In this document: piece by piece, positions 6,507 through 13,464 of the stretch
Position numbering within the stretch: the first letter of the stretch is position 1
How the letters are laid out: every line of letters begins with the position of its first letter
NCBI GenBank assembly: GCA_002358975.1
Contig: DEPX01000059.1
Span: forward strand, 1-15,487
Reading direction: 5' to 3'
Length of the DNA: 15,487 nucleotides
From: Micrococcaceae bacterium UBA3381
GTDB lineage: Bacteria > Actinomycetota > Actinomycetes > Actinomycetales > Micrococcaceae
Position numbers and translations under genes: made by a program
The notes under the pieces: model-generated
Told to the model about the DNA's origin: nothing
The model's database searches: none
What the model saw: only the letters and a program-made list of their open reading frames with translations

Positions 6507-7565
6507 ATGTCACAAGATGAAATTTTGACATCCGTTGAGGGCGGTCTAGGCGTGATTACGCTGAACCGCCCTAAAGCGGTTAACGCGTTAACCCACGACA
6601 TGATTGGCCAGTTGGATCGCGCGCTAACTGAATTTGAATCCAATGACGATGTTCACGCCGTGTTGGTGCAAGGTTCCGGCGATCGCGGGCTGTGTTCCGG
6701 TGGCGACGTCGTATCGATTCATGACAATGCCGTCAATAATGATTTGCAAGCTGCGGCTCCTTTCTTTCGCGAGGAATACACACTTAATAACCGAATTTAT
6801 AATTACCCAAAGCCGTACATCGCAATCATGAACGGCTTGGTTCTGGGTGGGGGAGTCGGCATCTCCTCGCCGGGCTCGCACCGGGTAGCAACAGATTCCA
6901 CGAAATTAGGTATGCCAGAAGTTGGGATCGGCTTCAGTCCAGACGTTGGTGGCGTGTATTTTTTGGCCAACGCTCCGGAATCTGTAGGCAAGTATATGGC
7001 TTTGACAGGTGGTCATGTGTCCGGTCCGGACGCAGTGTATACAGGTATGGCAGACGTTCACGTTCCGGACGATCACGTAAGTGCATTGATCGCGCGCTTA
7101 CAAACAATTACGGGTCCTGACCAGGTAGATGAAGTTCTTGCGGATTTTGATCAACCTGGTGAATCGCTGCTAAGCACTGAATCACCATGGATCAATTACG
7201 TATTTGGTTCTGAGACAGTCGAAGAAATCATCTCCGGTGTCCAAAGCATCGCAGATCAAGACAATGAGATCGCCAAAAAAGCGCTCAAAGCTTTACAACG
7301 GCACTCGCCTACAGGCCTAAAGGTCGCGTTAGAAGCGGTCAACCGTGCCAAGGACCTAAATTTTGCCGAAGTGCTGGTTCAAGACTTGCGAACCACAATG
7401 CATGCTGTAGAAGGCGATGACTTGGCCGAAGGTATCCGGGCCCAAATTATAGACAAAGACCGAAATCCACAATGGAACCCTGCCCAACTCAGCGACGTGA
7501 CAGACGCAGCCGTTGCAGCGTTCTTTGAACCCGTGGACGGTGTTGAAGACTTGGCTGTGAACTAA
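6507..7565 (+). CDS. 3-hydroxyisobutyryl-CoA hydrolase
   Basis: This 352-residue crotonase-fold thioesterase cleaves 3-hydroxyisobutyryl-CoA to 3-hydroxyisobutyrate and CoA, removing the CoA before oxidation in valine breakdown. It differs from plain enoyl-CoA hydratases by its length, by GLCSGGDV at 61-68, by FFREEYTLNNRI at 86-97 and by MPEVGIGFSPDVGG at 136-149. Glu138 and Asp146 match the catalytic Glu and Asp of the human enzyme in both residue and spacing. Two positions are unusual: the oxyanion-loop sequence GGGVGISSPGSH has Pro122 where the family normally has His, and Ser144 replaces a normally hydrophobic residue before PDVGG. The C-terminal 170 residues form the helical region typical of the family. 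The gene starts 8 bases after mmsA with an AAAGGA ribosome-binding site. Neighbours on both sides use its substrate pathway, so confidence in the function is high. Confidence 0.9.
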   Translation: MSQDEILTSVEGGLGVITLNRPKAVNALTHDMIGQLDRALTEFESNDDVHAVLVQGSGDRGLCSGGDVVSIHDNAVNNDLQAAAPFFREEYTLNNRIYNYPKPYIAIMNGLVLGGGVGISSPGSHRVATDSTKLGMPEVGIGFSPDVGGVYFLANAPESVGKYMALTGGHVSGPDAVYTGMADVHVPDDHVSALIARLQTITGPDQVDEVLADFDQPGESLLSTESPWINYVFGSETVEEIISGVQSIADQDNEIAKKALKALQRHSPTGLKVALEAVNRAKDLNFAEVLVQDLRTTMHAVEGDDLAEGIRAQIIDKDRNPQWNPAQLSDVTDAAVAAFFEPVDGVEDLAVN

Positions 7566-7578
7566 GTAAGGATATACT

Positions 7579-8457
7579 ATGAAAATCGCTTTTCTCGGTC
7601 TTGGAAATATGGGGTCTCATATGGCCCGAAACCTAGTCGAAGCTGGCTATAACGTAACCGGTTTTGATGTCGTCGATGCGGCCATTCGAGCCGCCACAGA
7701 ACATGGTGTGATACCAGGGAATTCTGCCAACGAAACGGTTGACGGCGCCGATGTGGTCATCACCATGTTTCCTGCTGGTAAACATGTCTTGGCTGCTTAT
7801 CGTGATGGATTGTTGGCTGCAGCCGCACCGGGTACTCTGTTCATCGATTCGTCGACCATCGCCGTCGATGATGCAGTCCAGGCAGCAGAAATGGCCCATG
7901 AGGCCGGACATCTTATACTGGACGCTCCAGTGTCAGGCGGCACCGCGGGGGCGGAAAAAGGCGCGCTAACCTTCATGGTGGGCGGCAGCCAGGAAGCCTT
8001 TGATACAGCCCGGCCGCTCTTTGAGGTCATGGGACGTCAAATTGTGCATGCCGGAGATTCTGGTAGCGGCCAAGCAGTCAAGATCGTCAACAACATGGCG
8101 CTGGCTATCAATACCATAGCAACGGCTGAAGCGTTCAGCCTTGGCGAGAACCTGGGATTGAGCCATCAGGCGCTCTATGATGTGATGTCGACTTCGGCTG
8201 CACAATCCTGGTCGGTGACCACCAACTGTCCGGTACCTGGTCCAGTTCCTACCTCTCCAGCGTCGAACGATTATCGACCAGGTTTTGCTACTGGCCTGAT
8301 GGCAAAAGATCTCACGCTTGCTCGTGAAGCTATTGAAGCCACCGACACACCGGCAGACTTCGGCTTGGCTGCTTATCGCGCGTACACTGAATTCAACTCC
8401 GAGGAGACTTCCGGTAAAGACTTCTCCGCTATTATCGCCACGAAACAGAAAGGCTAG
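7579..8457 (+). CDS. mmsB: 3-hydroxyisobutyrate dehydrogenase
   Basis: This 292-residue member of the beta-hydroxyacid dehydrogenase family oxidises 3-hydroxyisobutyrate to methylmalonate semialdehyde with a nicotinamide cofactor. The N-terminal Rossmann domain has FLGLGNMGSHMARNL at 5-19. Asp30 at the end of the second strand (TGFD) points to NAD+ rather than NADP+. The substrate-binding signature DAPVSGGTAGAEKGAL is at 115-130. The catalytic lysine is Lys168 in GSGQAVKIVNN, with Asn171/Asn172 beside it. The C-terminal helical domain contains the family sequence LMAKDLTLA. It takes the product of the upstream hydrolase and hands its own product to MmsA. An AAGGA ribosome-binding site precedes the ATG, and the gap from the previous stop is 13 bases. 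Other family members act on glycerate or succinate semialdehyde, but the operon makes the 3-hydroxyisobutyrate assignment secure. Confidence 0.93.
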   Translation: MKIAFLGLGNMGSHMARNLVEAGYNVTGFDVVDAAIRAATEHGVIPGNSANETVDGADVVITMFPAGKHVLAAYRDGLLAAAAPGTLFIDSSTIAVDDAVQAAEMAHEAGHLILDAPVSGGTAGAEKGALTFMVGGSQEAFDTARPLFEVMGRQIVHAGDSGSGQAVKIVNNMALAINTIATAEAFSLGENLGLSHQALYDVMSTSAAQSWSVTTNCPVPGPVPTSPASNDYRPGFATGLMAKDLTLAREAIEATDTPADFGLAAYRAYTEFNSEETSGKDFSAIIATKQKG

Positions 8458-8460
8458 TTT

Positions 8461-9234
8461 GTGTCTACCGAAATAATCTTGACTGAAACAGTCGATCGTA
8501 TCGGAGTGATTCGTTTGAATCGTCCCGATGCACTCAATGCTCTCAACGCTGAAGTGATGCATGCCGTTGTTGATGCTGCAGAGGCTTTCCAAGCTGACCC
8601 AAACATCATGGCCATCGTACTGACCGGAAACGAAAAAGCCTTTGCTGCCGGTGCGGACATCAAAGAAATGAACTCCAAGTCCTACATTGAAATGCAACAG
8701 GCCGACTGGTTTTCCCAGTGGAACCGATTCACTGCGATCCGACTACCGGTCATCGGGGCTGTAAACGGCTACGCGCTTGGTGGTGGCTGTGAACTAGCTA
8801 TGATGACCGACATGATCGTCGCCGGACCGAAAACACAGTTTGGTCAACCAGAAATTAACCTCGGTGTTATTCCTGGTATGGGCGGATCGCAGCGGTTAAC
8901 CCGAGCTGTTGGTAAATCTAAAGCCATGGATATGGTGCTTACTGGACGGATGATGCACGGCGAGGAAGCCGAACGCGCCGGGTTGGTAGCTCGTTTAGTA
9001 GGTGATGACGAAGTATTTGATACCGCTATGGAGATCGCCCAGACTATCGCTGCGAAGTCACGTCCGGTAATTATGGCAGCAAAGGAAGCTGTTAATACAG
9101 CCTTTGAGACAACACTGCAACAAGGCTTGTTGTTTGAACGCCGCACCTTCCATGCCCTGTTTGCGTTTGAAGATCAGTCCGAGGGAATGGATGCGTTTGC
9201 CAATAAACGCCAGGCTGAATTCAAAGACCGTTAA
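8461..9234 (+). CDS. Enoyl-CoA hydratase (crotonase family)
   Basis: This 257-residue enzyme hydrates trans-2-enoyl-CoA to 3-hydroxyacyl-CoA. In this operon the likely substrate is methacrylyl-CoA, giving 3-hydroxyisobutyryl-CoA for the hydrolase two genes upstream. Both catalytic glutamates of true hydratases are present: Glu111 in LGGGCELAM and Glu131 in GQPEINLGVIPGMGG. The oxyanion-hole segment FAAGADIKEM is at 61-70. The C-terminus has the usual RRTFHALFAFEDQSEGM. Length is normal. The start is GTG at 8461, four bases after the mmsB stop, with AGAAAGG upstream. The second catabolic operon in the window (from 11443) lacks a hydratase, so this enzyme may also serve tiglyl-CoA or crotonyl-CoA. 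It is the last gene before the terminator. Confidence 0.92.
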   Translation: MSTEIILTETVDRIGVIRLNRPDALNALNAEVMHAVVDAAEAFQADPNIMAIVLTGNEKAFAAGADIKEMNSKSYIEMQQADWFSQWNRFTAIRLPVIGAVNGYALGGGCELAMMTDMIVAGPKTQFGQPEINLGVIPGMGGSQRLTRAVGKSKAMDMVLTGRMMHGEEAERAGLVARLVGDDEVFDTAMEIAQTIAAKSRPVIMAAKEAVNTAFETTLQQGLLFERRTFHALFAFEDQSEGMDAFANKRQAEFKDR

Positions 9235-9252
9235 TTTCTGATAAGAATCAAT

Positions 9253-9287
9253 GAAACGTGGCCCGGGACAACCTCGGGCCACGTTTC
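9253..9287. terminator. Bidirectional rho-independent terminator
   Basis: A perfect 13-bp stem pairs 9253-9265 with 9275-9287 (GAAACGTGGCCCG with CGGGCCACGTTTC). It is extended inward by one G-T and one G-C pair around the loop ACAAC. The GC-rich core is flanked by AAA on one side and TTT on the other, so it can act in both directions. It lies 18 bases after the enoyl-CoA hydratase stop and 48 bases beyond the stop of the convergent acyl-CoA synthetase. Confidence 0.85.
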
Positions 9288-9298
9288 TTCGTGCTTAG

Positions 9299-9321
9299 CT
9301 ACTGGGCGGTTTATCCAGTAG
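9299..9321. repeat. Second hairpin between convergent genes
   Basis: CTACTGG (9299-9305) and CCAGTAG (9315-9321) form a perfect 7-bp stem with a 9-base loop. It lies just after the acyl-CoA synthetase stop when read on the minus strand. No T run follows, so it is probably a transcript-end stabilising hairpin or chance structure rather than a terminator by itself. Confidence 0.4.
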
Positions 9322-9335
9322 AACGCAGGTGCTGT

Positions 9336-11096
9336 CTATTTGAAATCGGCAGCTGAATATTCGTGATCGTAGCCTCCGCTGGTTGTGCGAGTAGCCATGG
9401 ATTGATCTGTAAGTTCTCCGTCAGCACCATGAAATTCGGTTTCTTTTTTACGGAGCTCTACCCGACGAATCTTCCCGGAGATCGTCTTAGGTAGTTCTGC
9501 GAATTCTAGACGCCGAATTTTTGCGTAGGGTGGTAGTTTGGTTTCAGTAAAAGCAAAAATATTCTCTGCAGTTTCCGCATCCGGAGCATACCCCTCCGCC
9601 AACACTACATATGCTTTGGGCACCGATAAGCGGATCGGGTCTGGCGAAGGAACGACTGCTGCCTCTGATACAGCAGGATGCTCGATAATTGCCGACTCAA
9701 GCTCAAACGGTGAAAGCTTATAATCAGAGGCTTTGAAAACATCATCCGCGCGACCGACATAGGTATAGATACCGTTTTCGTCTCGCTCCATGATGTCACC
9801 GGTGCGGTAGTAGCCACCAAAAAACGCCGTTTCGTTCTTTTCAGGATCCTGATGATATTCCGTCATCAGGCCGACTGGTCGCGGCTCAATGCCTAGGCAA
9901 ACCTCACCTTCTCCGACACCTTCGATCAGCTCACCGGTGGCAGGATCGCTTAGCACCACTTCATAGCCGGGCAGCACTTTGCCGAGAGACCCAGCTTTTA
10001 GGGTCTGTCCAGGAGTGTTAGCGATCACCAGTGTCGTTTCGGTTTGTCCAAATCCATCTCGAATGTCTGCATTCCAGGCAGTATTGACAGCATCAATCAC
10101 AACCGGGTTAAGCGGTTCCCCAGCGGCCAACACTTTTTGGGGCGGGTAGCTCATTTGGGTGAGATCAGCTTGGATCAACATCCGCCATACCGTGGGAGGG
10201 GCACAAATTGATGTGACGCCTTCGGTATCCATGACAGACATTAACTGCTTGGCATCAAACCGCGCGTAGTTATATAAAAAGATCGTAGCTTCCCCGATCA
10301 GTGGCGCAAAAAAGTTCGACCAAGCGTGTTTGGCCCAGCCAGGGGAAGCGACATTGAGGTGCACGTCTCCGGGCTCCAGGCCGATCCAATAGAGAGTAGA
10401 TAAATGCCCAACTGGATAGGATACGTGGCTGTGTGCCACCATCTTGGACCGAGAAGTGGTGCCAGATGTGAAATAAATCAACGCTGTGTCACTGGCCGGT
10501 GTTGGCTCAGTTGGCTCAAAATCTACTGGCGCGTCGTCAGCGGCTGTGTAGAGGTACTGTGGATGCACAGAGTCATCCGGCAGTTGACTGAAGCCGGTGG
10601 TAATAACGCTGAAAGCCCCCTGCACCGCATCGAACTTGACGGTGTTGTCTGGGTTAGTTACTACCCAGCGGGCCTGAGAGCGTTCAATGCGCTCATGGAT
10701 TTGCTCTGGTGCCAGCATTACAGTGGTCGGTAGTAGTACAGCACCTAATTTGAACCCAGCCAGCATAGTTTCCCAAAGCTCGTACTGGTTATCCAGCATA
10801 ACGATTATACCGTCGCCACGTTTCACCCCAAGGCTACGTAGCCAGTTGGCAACCTGGGAAGAACGTTTTGAAAGCTGAGCATAAGTCGCGGAATACCGTG
10901 ATCTATCTTCCTCAAGAATTACCAGCGCTGGCTGGTCTGCGCGCTCAGGAGTCGCTGCAACTTGATCAAACCAATCCAGTGCAAAGTTGAAATATTCAAA
11001 TCGGGGCCAGGTAAATTTTTCCCGGGCTGTTTCGATATCTGTGCGGTGGGCAAGCAATACATCACGCGCTTGCCGGAACTGATCGGTAACAGACAT
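9336..11096 (-). CDS. Acyl-CoA synthetase, medium-chain (ACSM-like) AMP-forming ligase
   Basis: This 586-residue ANL-superfamily enzyme activates a carboxylic acid with ATP to an acyl-adenylate and then to acyl-CoA. Motifs in order are the P-loop YFTSGTTSRSK (208-218, with Ser217 where Pro is usual), LNVASPGWAKHAWS (247-260, typical of acetyl/medium-chain synthetases), the A5 motif DGFGQTET (347-354), YRTGD (430-434), GRADDVFKASDYK (448-460) and the A10 motif KTISGKIRR with catalytic Lys542. The overall pattern resembles mitochondrial medium-chain synthetases rather than FadD. The chain length used cannot be read; isobutyrate, 2-methylbutyrate or other short acids would fit the neighbourhood. 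I chose ATG at 11096 because AAGGAG (complement of 11101-11106) lies four bases upstream; a GTG at 11120 in the same frame would put that site inside the gene. The gene is divergent from the acyl-CoA dehydrogenase operon. Confidence 0.88.
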   Translation of the reverse strand: MSVTDQFRQARDVLLAHRTDIETAREKFTWPRFEYFNFALDWFDQVAATPERADQPALVILEEDRSRYSATYAQLSKRSSQVANWLRSLGVKRGDGIIVMLDNQYELWETMLAGFKLGAVLLPTTVMLAPEQIHERIERSQARWVVTNPDNTVKFDAVQGAFSVITTGFSQLPDDSVHPQYLYTAADDAPVDFEPTEPTPASDTALIYFTSGTTSRSKMVAHSHVSYPVGHLSTLYWIGLEPGDVHLNVASPGWAKHAWSNFFAPLIGEATIFLYNYARFDAKQLMSVMDTEGVTSICAPPTVWRMLIQADLTQMSYPPQKVLAAGEPLNPVVIDAVNTAWNADIRDGFGQTETTLVIANTPGQTLKAGSLGKVLPGYEVVLSDPATGELIEGVGEGEVCLGIEPRPVGLMTEYHQDPEKNETAFFGGYYRTGDIMERDENGIYTYVGRADDVFKASDYKLSPFELESAIIEHPAVSEAAVVPSPDPIRLSVPKAYVVLAEGYAPDAETAENIFAFTETKLPPYAKIRRLEFAELPKTISGKIRRVELRKKETEFHGADGELTDQSMATRTTSGGYDHEYSAADFK

Positions 11097-11304
11097 AAGG
11101 CTCCTTAAAAATGAAGTCACTGGCTACATGAGGTGGAATAGGAAAACCATACTGTGACATAGCGTACATCTATTTGAATATGTTTCATCCCAGAACTGAG
11201 ATCTGCTGGGCGTGTTGAGTCGAGATTCTTGAGTTTTTTAGGGTGCGGACAGCCGGACGCAAACACGACATATTTGCATCGTGACTTGGATGAATATAGT
11301 TTCC

Positions 11305-11319
11305 GCACAGGCCGTGTGC
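11305..11319. repeat. Inverted repeat GCACA-N5-TGTGC
   Basis: This is a perfect 5-bp dyad spaced by GGCCG, upstream of the proposed -35 element of the acyl-CoA dehydrogenase operon. It resembles in base content, but not in half-site order, the TGTGCG/CGCACA repeat upstream of mmsA. It is a possible regulator site; the short arms make this weak. Confidence 0.25.
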
Positions 11320-11337
11320 ACCAAAATCTCAGTGCGG

Positions 11338-11366
11338 TTGTATATTTGGTTTTCGGTGAATAGTCT
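11338..11366 (+). promoter_or_regulatory. Candidate promoter of the acyl-CoA dehydrogenase operon
   Basis: TTGTAT at 11338-11343 and TAGTCT at 11361-11366 are separated by 17 bases. The -10 element fits the TAnnnT pattern of actinobacterial housekeeping promoters; the -35 matches only TTG. Transcription would start near 11373, inside the palindrome at 11370-11387, giving a leader of about 70 bases. Confidence 0.4.
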
Positions 11367-11369
11367 TTC

Positions 11370-11387
11370 ACTGTACACTTGTGCAGT
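11370..11387. promoter_or_regulatory. Candidate operator at the transcription start of the acyl-CoA dehydrogenase operon
   Basis: ACTGTACACTTGTGCAGT is an 18-bp imperfect palindrome of the form ACTGyACAnnTGTrCAGT: seven of nine pairs are symmetric. It begins 4 bases downstream of the proposed -10 element, so a bound dimeric repressor would cover the start site. Its size equals that of the palindrome upstream of mmsA, but its half-sites differ, which suggests a different regulator. Confidence 0.5.
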
Positions 11388-11442
11388 ACGGACTCTTTGA
11401 GAGCTGCATCACCGCACAAATTGGAGTAAGAAAAGGACGCAT

Positions 11443-12645
11443 ATGAGGGCCGTGGAACCTACAGGATTGATCAAAAACGTTCACCGCGCACCATTTCCCG
11501 ATGCCGATGTATTGGATGTCGTCTCCTTATTGCCTGATCACGAAAAGCGACAACTCCTCAAAATTCGTCAACATCTTCAAGACAACGTCCGAAAGCAAAT
11601 CATCGAGTACTGGAACCGCGATGAGTTTGCTTTTGATATGTTGCCTGGACTCGCGGAGCTAGGGCTTGGTGGCTTGGCAGTACAGGACTGCTCATGGCTC
11701 TATCGTGGCCTTGTCTATGCCGAGGTAGCGCGCGTCGATGCTTCGCTATGTGCGCTAGTCGGTATTCATAATGAGCTGATCGTTGGGATGATCGATCAGC
11801 TGGGTTCAGGTGCTCAGCGACAACAGTGGTTAGATAAATTGCGCGACTTTCAGGCGATTGGCAGTTTTGCGATGACGGAGCCTAACCACGGATCCGATAT
11901 AGCCGGAGGAATGGAAACAACTGCAACTAAGGTCGCTAACGGGTGGGTCATTGATGGACAAAAACGTTGGATAGGCGCAGGAACCTTCGCCGACTTCGCC
12001 CTTGTCTGGGCGCGAGACACCGAGGACCACAAAATCAAAGGCTTCCTTGTACGTATGGATTTGCCTGGCGTCAACGCGAAAAAAATTACCAATAAAGTCG
12101 GGCTACGTGTAATGCAGAATGCCGATCTGACTTTCGATCATGTCGAAATTAATGATGCTGACGCTCTTCCTGGAGCGGAAAAGTTTGAGGCTGCCAACCA
12201 GATGCTGCGGAATTCTCGTGTCTGGGTTGGCTGGCAAGCACTAGGGGCACAACTGCACGCGTTTGACGTTGCCCGTGACTATGCGCTTGATCGCCAACAG
12301 TTTGGTCAGCCACTTGCAAAGTTTCAGCTCGTCCAGCAAGATCTTGCCGAAATGATATCGAATGCGTCTGCTTGCATGGCACTTATGTCTCAGGTAGCAC
12401 GGCTCCAAGAAGACGGAACCGTAGACATGGTACACGCAGCAATGGGTAAATCCACTGGTTCTCGAATGTTGCGTGATTCCGTAGCGCGGGCCCGTAATAT
12501 CCTAGGCGGTAATGGGATAATTTCAACGTACGAAGCGGCAAAGATTTTCACTGACGCTGAAGTGATCCATACTTACGAAGGTACTTATGAAATTAACTCC
12601 CTCATTGTGGCGCGTGCGGTGACTGGCGTGTCAGCATTTGTATAG
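11443..12645 (+). CDS. Acyl-CoA dehydrogenase, glutaryl-CoA dehydrogenase/ACX4-like clade
   Basis: This 400-residue FAD flavoenzyme introduces an alpha-beta double bond into an acyl-CoA and passes electrons to electron-transfer flavoprotein. Motifs are GSFAMTEPNHGSDIAG (140-155, FAD and substrate contact), WIGAGTFADFALVWAR (176-191), ARDYALDRQQFGQPLAKFQ (277-295), NILGGNGI (352-359) and the catalytic base Glu379 in HTYEGTYEIN. The YEGTYEINSLIVARAVTG ending places it with glutaryl-CoA dehydrogenase and plant ACX4-type enzymes. The arginine that binds the distal carboxylate in glutaryl-CoA dehydrogenase (in VDSGYRS) is Cys103 here (VDASLCA), so a saturated short or branched acyl-CoA is more likely than glutaryl-CoA. 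In context isobutyryl-CoA or 2-methylbutyryl-CoA is the best guess. An AAAAGGA ribosome-binding site precedes the ATG. It is the first gene of its operon. Confidence 0.9.
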   Translation: MRAVEPTGLIKNVHRAPFPDADVLDVVSLLPDHEKRQLLKIRQHLQDNVRKQIIEYWNRDEFAFDMLPGLAELGLGGLAVQDCSWLYRGLVYAEVARVDASLCALVGIHNELIVGMIDQLGSGAQRQQWLDKLRDFQAIGSFAMTEPNHGSDIAGGMETTATKVANGWVIDGQKRWIGAGTFADFALVWARDTEDHKIKGFLVRMDLPGVNAKKITNKVGLRVMQNADLTFDHVEINDADALPGAEKFEAANQMLRNSRVWVGWQALGAQLHAFDVARDYALDRQQFGQPLAKFQLVQQDLAEMISNASACMALMSQVARLQEDGTVDMVHAAMGKSTGSRMLRDSVARARNILGGNGIISTYEAAKIFTDAEVIHTYEGTYEINSLIVARAVTGVSAFV

Positions 12646-12658
12646 AAAGGATTATCCC

Positions 12659-13420
12659 ATGCAGGTTCAGGGACAAGCCGCCATCGTTACCGGCGGGGCA
12701 TCGGGTCTAGGCGCTAGCACGGTAAAGGCCTTAGCTGACCAAGGAATGAAAGTTTATGCTTTTGACCTGGCTGAAGGCATCGATAAAGCAGACTCCATCG
12801 ACAACGTGGAATATCTAGAAGTAAACGTCACCGACCAGGATTCAATTCGTGTCGCAATGACGAAAGTTTCTGAAGGTGCCGAACCCCTTCGAGTGGTGAT
12901 TAACTGTGCCGGTATCGGAACCCCAGGCCGGATCCTATCGCGAAGTGGCACTCATGACCTAGACCAGTTCGCGAACGTTATTAACGTGAACCTGGTGGGA
13001 ACATTCAACGTGCTGACTTTGGGGGCAGAAGTTATCGCCAAACAAGAACCTGTCGATGAAGACGGTCAACGCGGTATTGTCATCAATACAGCCTCCGTGG
13101 CAGCATTTGAAGGACAAATTGGTCAAGCAGCCTATGCGGCTTCAAAAGGTGGGGTGCACTCGCTTACCATCTCGGCAGCTCGGGACTTGGCCTCCCACGG
13201 CATCCGTGTCAATACCGTTGCTCCTGGCATCGTGGAAACTCCGATGATGGCAGGCATTACACCTGAGTTCCGCGAAGCCTTGGAAGCCTCGGTACCGTTC
13301 CCGGCTCGCCTGGGTCGCCCAGATGAATACGCACGCCTGGTGTTGGACCTTATTGGCCACGACTACATCAATGGCCATACCGTCCGGATGGACGGCGCTT
13401 TACGAATGGGTCCACGCTAG
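12659..13420 (+). CDS. Type II 3-hydroxyacyl-CoA dehydrogenase (HSD10-like SDR)
   Basis: This 253-residue classical short-chain dehydrogenase/reductase oxidises a 3-hydroxyacyl-CoA to 3-oxoacyl-CoA. It has the cofactor loop TGGASGLG at 11-18, Asp36 after the second strand (AFD, indicating NAD+), NCAG at 82-85 and the catalytic Ser146, Tyr159 and Lys163 (YAASK). The C-terminal block PARLGRPDEYARLVLDLIG followed by NGHTVRMDGALRMGPR is the hallmark of the HSD17B10 group, whose human member oxidises 2-methyl-3-hydroxybutyryl-CoA in isoleucine breakdown. The ATG at 12659 is chosen because AAAGGA lies just upstream and the N-terminus then fits the family. An earlier in-frame TTG/GTG-type start at 12638 would overlap the dehydrogenase gene and add seven residues with no similarity. 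The gap to the previous gene is 13 bases. Confidence 0.92.
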   Translation: MQVQGQAAIVTGGASGLGASTVKALADQGMKVYAFDLAEGIDKADSIDNVEYLEVNVTDQDSIRVAMTKVSEGAEPLRVVINCAGIGTPGRILSRSGTHDLDQFANVINVNLVGTFNVLTLGAEVIAKQEPVDEDGQRGIVINTASVAAFEGQIGQAAYAASKGGVHSLTISAARDLASHGIRVNTVAPGIVETPMMAGITPEFREALEASVPFPARLGRPDEYARLVLDLIGHDYINGHTVRMDGALRMGPR

Positions 13421-13452
13421 TCGGAAAAAATTACACTGTGGATGAATGATCC

Positions 13453-13458
13453 AGGAGG
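13453..13458 (+). promoter_or_regulatory. Strong ribosome-binding site of the thiolase gene
   Basis: AGGAGG, a perfect Shine-Dalgarno core, lies 6 bases before the thiolase ATG. It is the strongest such site in the window and suggests that the thiolase is translated at a higher rate than its operon partners. Confidence 0.8.
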
Positions 13459-13464
13459 AATCTC

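Larger units (their letters stand above)
11097..11442. promoter_or_regulatory. Divergent intergenic control region
   Basis: These 346 bases separate the minus-strand acyl-CoA synthetase from the plus-strand acyl-CoA dehydrogenase operon and should hold both promoters. An open frame on the minus strand at 11117-11419 has no family features and overlaps the promoter signals, so I do not call it a gene. Dyad symmetries were seen at 11244-11261 (TGCG...CGCA, weak), 11305-11319 (GCACA, five bases, TGTGC) and 11370-11387 (strong). For the minus-strand gene a -10-like TATGGT lies at the complement of 11146-11151, without a matching -35. The stretch 11190-11240 shows nothing recognisable. Confidence 0.6.

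Noticed and set aside
7966..8697. 243-residue open frame antisense to mmsB and the enoyl-CoA hydratase
   Set aside because: Both sense-strand genes have complete catalytic motifs and good ribosome-binding sites. The antisense product has no family features and crosses a gene junction.
11117..11419. 100-residue open frame on the minus strand in the divergent intergenic region
   Set aside because: It has no recognisable domain, an unusual cysteine- and lysine-rich composition, and covers the promoter, palindrome and leader of the plus-strand operon. No ribosome-binding site was seen.
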